64,000 nucleotides of DNA from Pelagibacterium halotolerans B2 (GCF_000230555.1 NC_016078.1:1426001-1490000), one strand, 5' to 3'. Counted from the first letter of the stretch, positions 19,431 to 28,483 are shown. A program made the numbers and translations. Notes: generated by a model from the letters alone, not told the origin.

Positions 19431-19601
19431 GTCTGGTGAGAGACCAAATAAGAGCGGCGCTCCGATACCCCCGGAGCGCCGCTCGTCATTTGTCCCTGTT
19501 CCAGCCATGCGAAAACCGCATGGCGGAAATGACTAAATCCCTAGTGCAAAGGTCGTCTTTAACGGCCTATATCCCGGTCATCGAAACGAAAGGAACATGA
19601 C

Positions 19602-19751
19602 ATGGGTATTCGTAAGACTTTGCAGAAATGGTCGGCCTACCAGCAGACGGTTCGCGAACTCAACTCGCTTGGCAACCGTGAACTGACCGACCTCGGCATC
19701 ACCCGCGGCGATATCGAACGCATCGCGCGCGATCATGCCAGCCAGCTTTAA
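19602..19751 (+). CDS. DUF1127 small arginine-rich protein
   Basis: A 49-residue protein starting MGIRKTLQKW, with the DUF1127 core ELNSLGNRELTDLGITRGDI and the ending RIARDHASQL. These short basic proteins are abundant in alphaproteobacteria. In Agrobacterium and Rhodobacter, members have been tied to RNA turnover, phosphate or carbon metabolism, but no single activity is established. AGGAA lies a few bases upstream. A strong terminator follows. It is 39/49 identical to the gene at 20609, so the two are recent paralogues on either side of a glutathione transferase. Confidence 0.88.
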   Translation: MGIRKTLQKWSAYQQTVRELNSLGNRELTDLGITRGDIERIARDHASQL

Positions 19752-19781
19752 GCTTCAGACGACCTCCAACGTCCGAACACG

Positions 19782-19813
19782 AAAAAGGCATCCTTGATCG
19801 GGATGCCTTTTTT
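19782..19813. terminator. bidirectional intrinsic terminator
   Basis: AAAAA-GGCATCC, loop, GGATGCC-TTTTTT: it works rightward for the DUF1127 gene and, with the A-run read as T-run, leftward for the glutathione transferase gene, which ends at 19817. Confidence 0.85.
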
Positions 19814-19816
19814 GAT

Positions 19817-20467
19817 TCAATGGGCCGAACGCCCTCGCAGTTCCTCATAGGAAATGCAGACCGTCTTTTCGAACGCAGGCCGTCTCTTCAGCCGCTCGTG
19901 CCACGCCTCGATGCCCGCAAGTGACGGCAGGTCGACCTCCATGGTCGTCAGGCGATAAAGCGAAACGCCGGCAACGATATCGGCATAACTGAATTCATCA
20001 CCGGCCAGATAATCGGTTTTTTCCAATTGCCCATTCATGATCTGCAGTGCCGCCACAGTGTCCTTGAGCGCCGCGGCGATCGCCTGTGTGTCATGGTTTT
20101 CCGGCGGTGTACGCACCAATTGCCAGAAGAGCGGTATCCAGCCACGTTGAAACGTCGTAGCCGTCCAGTCCGTCCACTGATCGATGGGGGCACGGTCCGT
20201 CGGATCGACCGGCCACAATGTTTCGCCTCCAAAAACCGCCGCCACGTACCGCACCACGGCGTGGCTCTCCCACAGCGTCAACTCACCGTGCTGGAGCACC
20301 GGCACCAGCCGGTTGGGGTTCATTGCGCCGAATTCCGGCGTATCCAGACCGCCGAACCGGCCGCCCACTTCCCGCAATTCGAACCGAACGCCGGTCTCTT
20401 CGAGCGCCCAGCGCGCCTTTTGCAGATTGGCCGAGCTTGCCCGTCCCCAAAGTATCAAATCCGTCAT
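19817..20467 (-). CDS. glutathione S-transferase family protein
   Basis: A 216-residue soluble transferase. It has an N-terminal thioredoxin-like domain (about 1-82): LILWGRASSANLQKARWALEE, the cis-proline segment RLVPVLQHGELTLWESHAVVRY with the glutathione-binding Glu-Ser pair. An all-helical C-terminal domain contains YLAGDEFSYADIVAGVSLYRL, the N-capping box. The family conjugates or reduces with glutathione; the substrate is unknown. The start at 20465-20467 is the first family-consistent methionine, with GAGC upstream. It is convergent with the first DUF1127 gene. Confidence 0.9.
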   Translation of the reverse strand: MTDLILWGRASSANLQKARWALEETGVRFELREVGGRFGGLDTPEFGAMNPNRLVPVLQHGELTLWESHAVVRYVAAVFGGETLWPVDPTDRAPIDQWTDWTATTFQRGWIPLFWQLVRTPPENHDTQAIAAALKDTVAALQIMNGQLEKTDYLAGDEFSYADIVAGVSLYRLTTMEVDLPSLAGIEAWHERLKRRPAFEKTVCISYEELRGRSAH

Positions 20468-20608
20468 CGAAAGCTCATCTGTTAAGCAAGCGTGAATCGC
20501 CCTGCCCAATAGTCATGCAGAACATGCAAGGCGGCAATGAGCAATCAGCCTCTGCACATGCGCGCCGATTCTCATTAGCTAAGGGGCGTAAGACGAAAGG
20601 AGATAGAA

Positions 20609-20758
20609 ATGGACATTCGCAAGACTTTCAAGCGTTGGTCAGCCTACCAGCAGACGGTTCGTGAACTCAACGCCCTCGGCAATCGCGAACTGAGCGATCT
20701 CGGCATCGCCCGCTCGGACATCCAGCGTATTGCTCGCGACCATGCCAGCGCGCTCTAA
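20609..20758 (+). CDS. DUF1127 small arginine-rich protein, second copy
   Basis: A 49-residue protein starting MDIRKTFKRW, with core ELNALGNRELSDLGIARSDI and ending RIARDHASAL. It differs from the copy at 19602 at ten positions, mostly near the N-terminus and conservative. A good ribosome-binding site (AAGGAGAT) precedes the ATG, and an intrinsic terminator follows, so it is a monocistronic, probably highly expressed small gene. Its function is presumably regulatory, as for other DUF1127 proteins, but unproven. It is too short for many gene finders. Confidence 0.88.
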   Translation: MDIRKTFKRWSAYQQTVRELNALGNRELSDLGIARSDIQRIARDHASAL

Positions 20759-20790
20759 CCGCACTGGCCATACATATCAGACAGTCTGAA

Positions 20791-20818
20791 GGGCGCTCTT
20801 TGTCGGAGCGCCCTTTTT
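20791..20818 (+). terminator. terminator of the second DUF1127 gene
   Basis: GGGCGCTC/GAGCGCCC stem with a seven-base loop followed by TTTTT. Confidence 0.85.
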
Positions 20819-20897
20819 CGTTTGCCCCTGGTTAGCCTTCAGGAACATCGGACGGCACTGCCCGTTCTCCCCTTCTCCAAGAAAGAAAGGGAAAGTC

Positions 20898-21458
20898 ATG
20901 CAAAACCTGCAAGGCAAATCCATAGCCATTCTTGCCACCAACGGTTTTGAACAGTCCGAGCTCGAGGTCCCGCGCGACAAGCTCCGCGGCGCCGGCGCCA
21001 CCGTCCATGTGATCTCGCTCGAACCCGGCCGGATCAAGGGCTGGGACAAGGACGACTGGGGCAATCCCGTGGACGTCGACAGGACGCTCGATAGCGTCTC
21101 CGCCGATGATTACGACGCCATCGTGCTCCCCGGCGGCCAGATCAATCCCGACCTGCTGCGCGTCGAACAGAAGGCCCTCGATTTCATCTCGAAATTCTGG
21201 TCCGACAACAAAACGGTCGCCGCCATCTGCCACGCCCCCTGGCTGCTTGTTGAAACCGGCATCGCCAAGGGTCGCAAGATGACGTCCTACCCCTCGGTCA
21301 AGACCGACGTCATCAACGCCGGCGCGCATTGGCAAGACAGCCCCGTCGTCACCGATCAGGGCCTCGTCACCAGCCGCAATCCAGGCGATCTCGATGCCTT
21401 TTGCGAAAAGATCGCCGAGGAGATCAAGGAGGGCCGGCACGAGCGCCGCGCCGCCTGA
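20898..21458 (+). CDS. DJ-1/PfpI family protein
   Basis: A 186-residue protein with the class I glutamine-amidotransferase-like fold. The nucleophile elbow AAICHAPWLL has Cys112 as the reactive residue, with Glu21 in GFEQSELEVPRD and the ALVLPGG-like turn AIVLPGGQINPD. It closely resembles the YhbO/PfpI subgroup, linked to stress resistance and repair or breakdown of glycated proteins. It is cytoplasmic. The ATG is preceded by AGGGAA. It stands between a terminator and trmFO and is probably monocistronic. Confidence 0.92.
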   Translation: MQNLQGKSIAILATNGFEQSELEVPRDKLRGAGATVHVISLEPGRIKGWDKDDWGNPVDVDRTLDSVSADDYDAIVLPGGQINPDLLRVEQKALDFISKFWSDNKTVAAICHAPWLLVETGIAKGRKMTSYPSVKTDVINAGAHWQDSPVVTDQGLVTSRNPGDLDAFCEKIAEEIKEGRHERRAA

Positions 21459-21554
21459 TCTAGAACACCTGTGACCAAACGCAGCGCGCGGCAGTCTTGG
21501 ATTGCCGCGCGCTTTTCGTCTATAGCCATGCCAACTCTATAAACGGATGGTGTC

Positions 21555-22934
21555 ATGGCGAAAATTCATGTGATCGGTGGCGGCCTGGCCGGGTCGGAAG
21601 CAGCTTGGCAGGCGGCCCAGGCCGGGGTCGATGTGGTGCTGCACGAAATGCGCCCTGTCAAACCCACCGACGCGCATCACACCGATGGCTTTGCCGAGCT
21701 TGTGTGTTCGAACAGCTTTCGCTCCGACGATCACGAACACAACGCCGTCGGCCTTCTGCACGAGGAAATGCGCCGCGCCAATTCCCTCATCATGGCCTGC
21801 GCCGACAAATGCGCCCTCCCCGCCGGCGGCGCCCTCGCCGTCGATCGCGACGGCTTTTCTCAGCAAGTCACCGAGGCGCTTGAGGCCCATCCCCGCATCA
21901 CCATCGCCCGCGAGGAGGTCGCCGGCCTGCCGCCTGCCGAATGGGACAATGTCATCGTCGCCACCGGCCCTCTGACCTCGCCGGCCCTCGCCGCCGCCAT
22001 CCAGGAATTGACCGGCGAAGACTCGCTGGCCTTTTTCGATGCCATCGCCCCGATCATTCACTATGACAGCATCGACCTCGATATCGTCTGGGCCCAGTCG
22101 CGCTACGACAAGCCCGGCCCGGCCGGCACCGGCGCGGACTATCTCAACTGCCCGATGACCGAGGCGCAATACAACGCCCTCATAGACGCCCTGCTCGCCG
22201 CCCCGCTGCACGAGTTCAAGGATTGGGAGATCGTGCCCTATTTCGATGGCTGCCTGCCCATCGAGGTGATGGCCGAACGCGGCCGCGAAACCCTGCGCTT
22301 CGGTCCCATGAAGCCTGTCGGCCTCACCAATCCGCGTGATCCGGAAACCAAACCCTACGCGGTGATCCAGCTCCGCCAGGACAATGCGCTCGGCACGCTC
22401 TGGAACATGGTCGGCTTCCAGACCAAGATGCGCTACGGCGTACAAACCGAAATCTTCCGCATGATCCCCGGGCTCGAAAACGCCCAGTTCGCCCGGCTCG
22501 GCGGGCTGCACCGCAACACCTTCCTCAATTCCCCTAAGGTGCTGAGGCCGGACCTCAAGCTCAAGGCCGATCCTCGTCTGCGGTTCGCCGGTCAGGTCAC
22601 CGGCGTCGAAGGCTATGTGGAAAGCGCCGCTATGGGGCTGATCTGCGGTCGCCTTTCGGCAGCAGAGGCCAAGGGCGAAACACCCGCCCTGCCGCCCGCG
22701 ACCACTGCGTTCGGCGCGCTCATCGCCCACATCACCGGCGGCCACATCGAATCCGAATCCTACTCCGGAGCCCGCAGCTTCCAGCCCATGAACGTCAATT
22801 TCGGTCTGTTTCCGCCCGTGGAAATCAAAAAACCCGAGGGCCTCAAGGGCCGCTGGCGCGGACCCGACAAGGCAAAAGCCAAGAAAAAAGCGGTCACCAC
22901 CCGTGCGCTGGATGATCTCGCCGGCTGGCTTTAG
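21555..22934 (+). CDS. trmFO: methylenetetrahydrofolate--tRNA-(uracil-5-)-methyltransferase
   Basis: TrmFO methylates U54 of tRNA (making T54) using methylenetetrahydrofolate and FAD. The 459-residue protein opens with the FAD Rossmann motif [17 protein letters not shown] and continues with the family blocks MRP...[19 protein letters not shown] and [15 protein letters not shown]. The cysteine near residue 51 in LVCSNSF and another near residue 224 in [16 protein letters not shown] correspond to the catalytic pair. Normal length; its stop lies in a mosaic repeat. It acts in the cytoplasm and is probably transcribed alone. Confidence 0.97.
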   Translation: MAKIHVIGGGLAGSEAAWQAAQAGVDVVLHEMRPVKPTDAHHTDGFAELVCSNSFRSDDHEHNAVGLLHEEMRRANSLIMACADKCALPAGGALAVDRDGFSQQVTEALEAHPRITIAREEVAGLPPAEWDNVIVATGPLTSPALAAAIQELTGEDSLAFFDAIAPIIHYDSIDLDIVWAQSRYDKPGPAGTGADYLNCPMTEAQYNALIDALLAAPLHEFKDWEIVPYFDGCLPIEVMAERGRETLRFGPMKPVGLTNPRDPETKPYAVIQLRQDNALGTLWNMVGFQTKMRYGVQTEIFRMIPGLENAQFARLGGLHRNTFLNSPKVLRPDLKLKADPRLRFAGQVTGVEGYVESAAMGLICGRLSAAEAKGETPALPPATTAFGALIAHITGGHIESESYSGARSFQPMNVNFGLFPPVEIKKPEGLKGRWRGPDKAKAKKKAVTTRALDDLAGWL

Positions 22935-23026
22935 AGCGTGTCCAGATAAAGTGGATACCACTTTATCGGTTCTGACGCGCGACAATCCAAGGACTTGGAG
23001 CCGCGGCCCGATTCGATCGGACCGCA
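22932..23026 (+). repeat. mosaic palindromic element (RIME-like), copy 2, decayed
   Basis: Module A keeps GATAAAGTGG/CCACTTTATC, but the outer arms (GCGTGTCC and TTCTGACGCGC) no longer match well. The second module is different: GCGGCCCGAT/ATCGGACCGC. It starts at TAGAGCG, the trmFO stop, and lies between convergent genes. Confidence 0.65.
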
Positions 23027-23036
23027 GCACAAAGCG

Positions 23037-23882
23037 TCAGCGGGCGTTTCGCAACGCCCACCAGATAACAGACCAGAGGCGACCGAACGCCGATGGCGCC
23101 GGCCGTGCCGTGAACGGTTGATTGGCCTGCCGGGCCAGCGCCCTGATGTCTGCCCTGACCAGCGCCAGGCTGGCAAATGCCGGTTTGATGCTCCCATCAA
23201 GTTCAGCTACCGCATGCGCCGCCTTGTCCGCATGCCCCTGTGCCAATTCGCCAGCCTGTGCCAACGCCGCCCGCAGTCCTTCGCTGTCCTTGCCGGCATA
23301 TATATCGGCCTCACGCACCCCGTGTGCGGCAAACAATGCCAGCGGCAGGAAGAGTTGCCCGCGCGATGCGTTATAGCCAAAGGCCCGCACATGGCCCGCC
23401 AGGGCCTGCGCCACCCCCAAATGTCCGGCAGCGTCGGCCGCCTGATCCACCGGTCCGCCCGCGAGAATCATCGCTGCATACTGATACAGCACTGAAACCG
23501 TCTCACCCGCATAACCCTCGAACTGCCCGATATCGGGCATGGGGTCGTGATAGAGGTCGAACCGTCTTGCAGCCAGCAGCCGCAGCAATGGGCCGCTGGG
23601 CAATTCATGGCGTTCGAGTGTCCTGAAAAGGGCATCGGCCACCGGATTGCTGGCAATGGCCCCGTGCCCTTCGCCTTCAATGGCATCGACCCACCACTGC
23701 AGTCGGATTTCCCCCGGCACCGGCTCGGAAACCCGCTCGCGAATTGCCGCAATCTCGGCTGAAAAGGCAAAAACCGATTGCACCGCCGCGCGGTACTGCG
23801 CGGGAATGACAAGGCTCGCGGCGTAGCGGTCCCTGTCGAGTTCACGCAACTGGTCCGCCGCCAGAGCAAGACTGTCGCTCAT
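23037..23882 (-). CDS. squalene/phytoene-synthase-like protein, NDUFAF6-type
   Basis: A 281-residue all-helical protein of the trans-isoprenyl synthase fold. YAASLVIPAQYRAAVQSVFAF aligns with the start of phytoene synthases, but the aspartate-rich DxxxD motifs that bind diphosphate are missing (SAEIAAIRERVSE and NASRGQLFLP stand in their place). Prenyl transfer is therefore unlikely. Mitochondrial NDUFAF6, a complex I assembly factor, is in the same family and also lacks the activity. It follows an NDUFAF3-like gene directly (TAG then ATG), itself behind secDF, so I read it as a complex I assembly factor. Confidence 0.82.
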   Translation of the reverse strand: MSDSLALAADQLRELDRDRYAASLVIPAQYRAAVQSVFAFSAEIAAIRERVSEPVPGEIRLQWWVDAIEGEGHGAIASNPVADALFRTLERHELPSGPLLRLLAARRFDLYHDPMPDIGQFEGYAGETVSVLYQYAAMILAGGPVDQAADAAGHLGVAQALAGHVRAFGYNASRGQLFLPLALFAAHGVREADIYAGKDSEGLRAALAQAGELAQGHADKAAHAVAELDGSIKPAFASLALVRADIRALARQANQPFTARPAPSAFGRLWSVIWWALRNAR

Positions 23883-24275
23883 CTAGCGTGCCTTTTCGAC
23901 GCTGATCAGCGCCGCGCCAACCGCCCGGTTCTCGGCCAGAAGGACATTATAAGTCCGGATGGCGCTGCCGGTCGAAACCGCTTCGACGATGACGCCCTTC
24001 TCGCGCAACGTTGCCCGTATCTCGGGTGGGATCGCCGCAATGTCGGGGCCCATGCCGATCAGCAGCACATCGATGTTGTCCGCGCTCTCGATCACTCGCG
24101 CCAGGGACACAAGCGTCACATCGCCCGCCGCCTCGACATGCCAGGCATACATGCCCGACGGCAGGCAGATCAGCGAACCGCGGTGCGACATCTCGGCAAA
24201 CCGGAATCCGCCATCGCCATAGGCATCAATGGTCGCCTGATAGGGATAGTGTCCCTGCCCTGCTTCCCAGGCCAT
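23883..24275 (-). CDS. Mth938-like domain protein, NDUFAF3 homologue
   Basis: A 130-residue single-domain protein of the Mth938/DUF498 family, seen in IDVLLIGMGPDIAAIPPEIR and the C-terminal TYNVLLAENRAVGAALISV. Its mitochondrial relative NDUFAF3 helps assemble the peripheral arm of complex I. The gene starts eight bases after the secDF stop and abuts the NDUFAF6-like gene without a gap. This fits the known clustering of this family with SecDF-YajC in alphaproteobacteria. It is soluble, with no catalytic residues known. Confidence 0.87.
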   Translation of the reverse strand: MAWEAGQGHYPYQATIDAYGDGGFRFAEMSHRGSLICLPSGMYAWHVEAAGDVTLVSLARVIESADNIDVLLIGMGPDIAAIPPEIRATLREKGVIVEAVSTGSAIRTYNVLLAENRAVGAALISVEKAR

Positions 24276-24283
24276 TTGCCTGC

Positions 24284-26830
24284 CTAGACCGCGGCGCCGT
24301 CGGCACGGCGCTCAGCTTTTGGCTTTTCCACCTCTTCGGTTTCCGCGCGCGTCTTTACACCCAGATAGAGCAGGATGGGCGCCGAAACGAACACCGAGGA
24401 ATAGGTGCCCACGAACACGCCCCACGCCATGGCCAACGTGAAACTGCGGATCACCTCGCCGCCGAAAACAACAAGCGCGATAAGCGCCAGCGCCGTGGTG
24501 CCGCCGGTCAGAATGGTCCGCGTCAGCGTCTGGTTGAGCGACATGTTGATGATTTCGGCAAGGCTGATCCGCTTGTATTTGGCCAAATTCTCGCGAATCC
24601 GGTCGTAGATCACCACCGTGTCGTTGAGCGAATACCCGATTACGGTCAGCACCGCCGCGATACTCGACAGGTTGAATTCGAGTTGGAGCAGCGCGAACAG
24701 CCCCACTGTGAGCACCACGTCGTGGACGAGCGCCAGGATCGCGCCAACGCTGAACTGCCATTCGAACCGCAGCCAGACATAGATGACGATGCCGACCATA
24801 GCCACCAGAATGCCCACGATGCCGTTAAAGGCCAGCTCCGACGATACGGTACCGCTCACCGCCTCGGTGCGCCGCACCTCGTAGTCTTCGGCAACGGCGT
24901 CGGTCACCTGCTGCACGGCCGCCTGCTGCGCGGTTTCGTCGCCATCCTGCGTCCCGATGCGCACGAGAACATCGGAGGGCGAGCCGAACTCCTGCACCTG
25001 CACTTCGCCGATGCCCAACGCGCCAAGCCGCGCGCGAAGATCGCCGACATCGGCCTCCCCGTCATTGGCCTGCAATTCGATGGCGCTACCGCCGGTAAAG
25101 TCGATGCCCAGATTGAGCCCGCGCGTTGCTTCCAGTGCCACGGTGCCGATCAACAGCACCAGCGTGAAGGCAAAGCCGAACTTGCGCCAGCTCATGAACG
25201 GTATCTTGGGCTCGAGTGGCAGGAACCGTTCGAGAATGTTGACCTTGAGCGTCTTGGGACGGCGATTCTGGAACCAGGTGGTGACAAGAAGCTGCGTCAC
25301 CAGATAGGCGGTGAACATCGTTGTCAAAACACCGATGGCCAGCGTCACGGCGAAGCCCTGAACCGGTCCCGAGCCGAGAAAGAACAACACAACGGCCGCG
25401 ATCAGCGTCGTGACATTCGCATCGATGATTGTCGTCATCGCCCGCTTGAAGCCCGCATCGATCGCCTGGAAAGGAGATCGGCCGGCGCCCAGTTCCTCGC
25501 GTATGCGCTCGAAAATCAAGACGTTGGAGTCGACGGCCATGCCGACGGTAAGAACGATACCGGCGATGCCCGGAAGCGTCAGCGTCGCCCCCAGCGTTGA
25601 AAGTGCCGCCAGGATCATGCCGATATTGAGCACCAGCGCGATATTGGCAAACACCCCGAACAGCCCGTAGGCCGCCAGCATGAACAGCACCACGCCCGCC
25701 GTACCGATCAGCCCCGCGGTCACCCCCGCATTGATCGAGTCCGCGCCAAGGCTCGGACCCACCGTGCGTTCCTCGACAATGTCGAGCGTCGCCGGAAGCG
25801 CGCCCGCCCGCAACAGAACGGCCAGGTCGCTCGCCGAATCCGAAGTGAAATTGCCTGAAATCTGGCCGGTGCCGCCTGTGATCGCCTGCTGGATGGTCGG
25901 CGCGGTGATGACCTCGCCGTCCAGCACGATGGCGAACCGGCGTCCAACATTTTCCGAGGTGATTTCGCCGAATGTAATGGCGCCCTGCGTATTGAACCTG
26001 AACGAAACGACAGGTCTGTTGTTCGGGTCGAATGCCGGCTGGGCGTCGACAAGCTCTTCGCCACCGATCGCCACGTCCTCATAGAGCAGCTCGTCGAACC
26101 CGTCAGTGCTCGGCACGATCATCGTGCCGGCAGGCAACCCTTGCGCCTGCGCCTGGGCGGCACTCATCGAGGGATAAACCAGATGGAAGGTCAGCCGCGC
26201 CGTCTGGCTGATCAGGTCCTTGAGCCGCTCGGAATCGCCAAAGCCGGGTACCTGCACAAGGATACGATCATCGCCCTGGCGCTGGATGATCGGCTCGGTC
26301 GTTCCCACCTCATCGATACGGCTGCGGATCACTTCGAGCGATTGCGCCACAAGCGAGGACATACGGCTCGAAATGGCATCCTCGGTCAGCGTGACGAGGA
26401 TACGGCCGCCCGACGTCGTAATGTCGATCTCGGGGGCCGCCGTGCCGCCACCGAAAATTCCGCCTTCGACTGGCTCGGCCAGCGGCGCCAGTGTGTCGCG
26501 CGCCGCGTCGAGCTGGCTCGGGTCGGTCAATTCGACATTGAGCGTGGCGCCATCCGTCGTAATAAGACTCCCGATACCGGCCTCGATCAGCATGGCGCGC
26601 GCATCGCGCCTGATGTCGCTGATCCTTCCTTCGACGATATCGTCGCGGTTGACCTGCAACAGAAGATGCGACCCGCCCTGCAGATCGAGACCGAGCACGA
26701 TTTCCTGTTGTGGCAGCCAGCCCGGCAGTCCCGCCCTTGTCTGCTCGCTGAGAAAATTCGGCATGACCGCCAGGACGCTCAGCAGCGTCACCAGGAGAAC
26801 GGCGATGGTCCGGAATGGCGGGAACTTCAT
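24284..26830 (-). CDS. secDF: protein translocase SecDF fusion
   Basis: An 848-residue fusion of SecD (about 1-510) and SecF (about 535-848), which together use the proton gradient to pull proteins through SecYEG. SecD: first membrane helix, periplasmic P1 region starting GLDLQGGSHLLLQV, then five helices with GIAGIVLTVGMAVDSNVLIFER. SecF: GLNLGIDFTGGSAIELQ, and VIGYSLNDTVVIYDRIREN with the conserved D/R pair. In E. coli these are two genes; the fusion is frequent in Rhizobiales. It follows yajC by about 100 bases. It is a membrane protein with twelve helices. Confidence 0.96.
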   Translation of the reverse strand: MKFPPFRTIAVLLVTLLSVLAVMPNFLSEQTRAGLPGWLPQQEIVLGLDLQGGSHLLLQVNRDDIVEGRISDIRRDARAMLIEAGIGSLITTDGATLNVELTDPSQLDAARDTLAPLAEPVEGGIFGGGTAAPEIDITTSGGRILVTLTEDAISSRMSSLVAQSLEVIRSRIDEVGTTEPIIQRQGDDRILVQVPGFGDSERLKDLISQTARLTFHLVYPSMSAAQAQAQGLPAGTMIVPSTDGFDELLYEDVAIGGEELVDAQPAFDPNNRPVVSFRFNTQGAITFGEITSENVGRRFAIVLDGEVITAPTIQQAITGGTGQISGNFTSDSASDLAVLLRAGALPATLDIVEERTVGPSLGADSINAGVTAGLIGTAGVVLFMLAAYGLFGVFANIALVLNIGMILAALSTLGATLTLPGIAGIVLTVGMAVDSNVLIFERIREELGAGRSPFQAIDAGFKRAMTTIIDANVTTLIAAVVLFFLGSGPVQGFAVTLAIGVLTTMFTAYLVTQLLVTTWFQNRRPKTLKVNILERFLPLEPKIPFMSWRKFGFAFTLVLLIGTVALEATRGLNLGIDFTGGSAIELQANDGEADVGDLRARLGALGIGEVQVQEFGSPSDVLVRIGTQDGDETAQQAAVQQVTDAVAEDYEVRRTEAVSGTVSSELAFNGIVGILVAMVGIVIYVWLRFEWQFSVGAILALVHDVVLTVGLFALLQLEFNLSSIAAVLTVIGYSLNDTVVIYDRIRENLAKYKRISLAEIINMSLNQTLTRTILTGGTTALALIALVVFGGEVIRSFTLAMAWGVFVGTYSSVFVSAPILLYLGVKTRAETEEVEKPKAERRADGAAV

Positions 26831-26930
26831 GGGAAACCTTCGTTTTTAATGGTCCATAGCGCCGACGCCTAACGCGCCGGCGCTACCGGATTCGCATGCG
26901 CAAGGCATGGCCCTGCGGCTGGCTGAGCCA

Positions 26931-27266
26931 CTATTTGTTGTCGTTGACCGGCTCGGATTTGGTCCGCACGTCCGAGATCATCGAGCGCACGACCTTGATC
27001 TTGACCCCGGTTGCGATTTCCACTTCCAGGTCTTCCCCGTCGACGGCCTTGGTCACCTTGCCCACGACACCGCCATTGGTAACGATCGTATCGCCGCGCT
27101 TTACGGCCGCCAGCATGGCCTGATGGGTCTTCATCCGCTTCTGCTGTGGGCGGAAGATAAGGAACCAGAAAATGGCGATAAGCAGGATGATGGGAACAAA
27201 GCTGGAAATAAAGTCCATCCCGGAGGGTGCTGCTGCACCCTGGGCAAAGGCTGGCGTAACGAACAT
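26931..27266 (-). CDS. yajC: preprotein translocase subunit YajC
   Basis: A 111-residue inner-membrane protein: after a short N-terminus (MFVTPAFAQG) comes one hydrophobic helix (FVPIILLIAIFWFLIFRPQQ), ending in the diagnostic RPQQKRMK, then a cytoplasmic beta domain (GDTIVTNGGVVGKV). YajC associates with SecDF and YidC. The ATG at 27264-27266 has GGAG seven bases upstream; longer in-frame starts match nothing. It is the first gene of the yajC-secDF-assembly-factor operon and diverges from the DUF815 gene. Confidence 0.96.
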   Translation of the reverse strand: MFVTPAFAQGAAAPSGMDFISSFVPIILLIAIFWFLIFRPQQKRMKTHQAMLAAVKRGDTIVTNGGVVGKVTKAVDGEDLEVEIATGVKIKVVRSMISDVRTKSEPVNDNK

Positions 27267-27431
27267 TAAGGCACTCCGTAGCGGTCTGCTTGTCAAAGCA
27301 GGACTGATTGTCCCATATAGGGACGCTTGCGGTTTTGGGCAGGTGTTTTCCTCCCAAAAAATCGCGCGGACTATACTAGCGGGCCCGGCGAAAGGCAAAG
27401 CCTATCGGGCACTTTCAGGGACTATTCTCCA

Positions 27432-28313
27432 GTGGAAAACAACGACACGCTTTCGGCCATTTCAGGCGCGCTTGAAAAGATCGCGCACGCTCTCGAAACC
27501 ATGGCCGGAACCACAAAGGCGACCGCCAGGATCGAGGACGGCGTCAATGCCTATCTCTGGGACGGCGCCGAACACGTTCTGCGTCCCGTGCGCGCCGTCA
27601 ACCGCATCCCCCTCGACCTGCTCGAAGGCGTGGCCCACCTGCGCGACATCCTTCTGGAAAACACCCTCGCCTTTGCGCGCGGCCACGGCGCCAACAACGC
27701 CCTGCTCTGGGGCGCCCGCGGCATGGGCAAGTCCTCGATGGTCAAGGCGATCCATGGCCACATCGAATCCTCCGGCGAACCGGGCCTTTCGCGCCTCATC
27801 CTCATCGAAATCGCCCGCGAGGACATCGCCACCCTGCCCGCGCTGCTGCGGTTCGTTGTGGACCGGCCCGAGCGCTACATCATCTACTGCGACGATTTGA
27901 GTTTTGATCGCGACGAGTCCAGCTACAAGGCTTTGAAATCCGTCCTCGATGGCGGGCTGGAAGGACGCCCGGCCAATACCCTGTTCTATGCAACCTCGAA
28001 CCGCCGCCATCTGATGCCGCGCGACATGATCGAGAACGAGCGCTCGACCGCCATCAACCCCAGCGAAGCGGTCGAGGAAAAGGTCTCGCTGTCGGATCGT
28101 TTCGGTCTATGGCTCGGCTTCCACAATTGCGATCAGGACACCTATCTCGCCATGGTGCGTAACTATGTCGCTCACTTCGCAATAGAGGTCTCCGAGGATG
28201 AATTGCGCGCCCGCGCCATCGAATGGTCGGCGACTCGCGGCTCCCGCTCCGGCCGCGTCGCCATCCAGTTCGTCCGCCACCTCGCAGGGCTCAAGGGCAA
28301 ATCCATCTCCTGA
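27432..28313 (+). CDS. DUF815 family AAA-type ATPase
   Basis: A 293-residue P-loop ATPase of the DUF815/COG2607 family. It has an N-terminal helical part, Walker A LLWGARGMGKSSMVKA, Walker B RYIIYCDDLSF, the sensor segment LFYATSNRRHLMPRDM with ENERSTAINPSEAVEEKVSL, and a small C-terminal helical lid. It is cytoplasmic; its target is unknown. The start is a GTG at 27432; upstream sequence in frame does not resemble the family. It diverges from yajC and ends at a GC-rich hairpin. Confidence 0.88.
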   Translation: MENNDTLSAISGALEKIAHALETMAGTTKATARIEDGVNAYLWDGAEHVLRPVRAVNRIPLDLLEGVAHLRDILLENTLAFARGHGANNALLWGARGMGKSSMVKAIHGHIESSGEPGLSRLILIEIAREDIATLPALLRFVVDRPERYIIYCDDLSFDRDESSYKALKSVLDGGLEGRPANTLFYATSNRRHLMPRDMIENERSTAINPSEAVEEKVSLSDRFGLWLGFHNCDQDTYLAMVRNYVAHFAIEVSEDELRARAIEWSATRGSRSGRVAIQFVRHLAGLKGKSIS

Positions 28314-28321
28314 AACACGAA

Positions 28322-28347
28322 GGGGCCGGCCCTCCTGGACCGGCCCC
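28322..28347 (+). terminator. GC-rich hairpin after the DUF815 gene
   Basis: A perfect 8-bp stem GGGGCCGG/CCGGCCCC with a ten-base loop, eight bases after the stop. No T-run, so termination strength is uncertain. Confidence 0.5.
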
Positions 28348-28384
28348 GACAAGGAGCATTGCCACCAGTATTTCTGCGCGAGCC

Positions 28385-28483
28385 CTTCCAGCAAAGTGGA
28401 CACCACTTTTGCGGTTCGGAAACGCGATAAAACAAAGGCTTAGAGCCAAGGATTTGATTCAATCAAATCCTGAACGGCTCTAG
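28385..28483 (+). repeat. mosaic palindromic element (RIME-like), copy 3
   Basis: Module A: GCAAAGTGG/CCACTTTTGC with GGTTCGGAAACGCGATAAAAC beyond it. Module B (28441-28483): TAGAGCC, an inner palindrome GGATTTGATT/AATCAAATCC and GGCTCTAG. Module B is the same as in copy 4 over more than 40 bases. The nlpD stop codon lies inside it. Confidence 0.8.

Larger units (their letters stand above)
19047..19601. other. 555-base gap between uvrA and the first DUF1127 gene
   Basis: It holds a uvrA-proximal hairpin (19085-19104), one weak candidate small frame (19170-19331) and a mosaic palindromic repeat (19329-19430). The last 150 bases probably contain the promoter of the DUF1127 gene. I see no other gene. 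Confidence 0.6.

Noticed and set aside
23037..23882. Carotenoid or hopanoid biosynthesis (phytoene/squalene synthase)
   Set aside because: Both aspartate-rich motifs needed for the prenyl-transfer reaction are missing and there are no pathway genes nearby.
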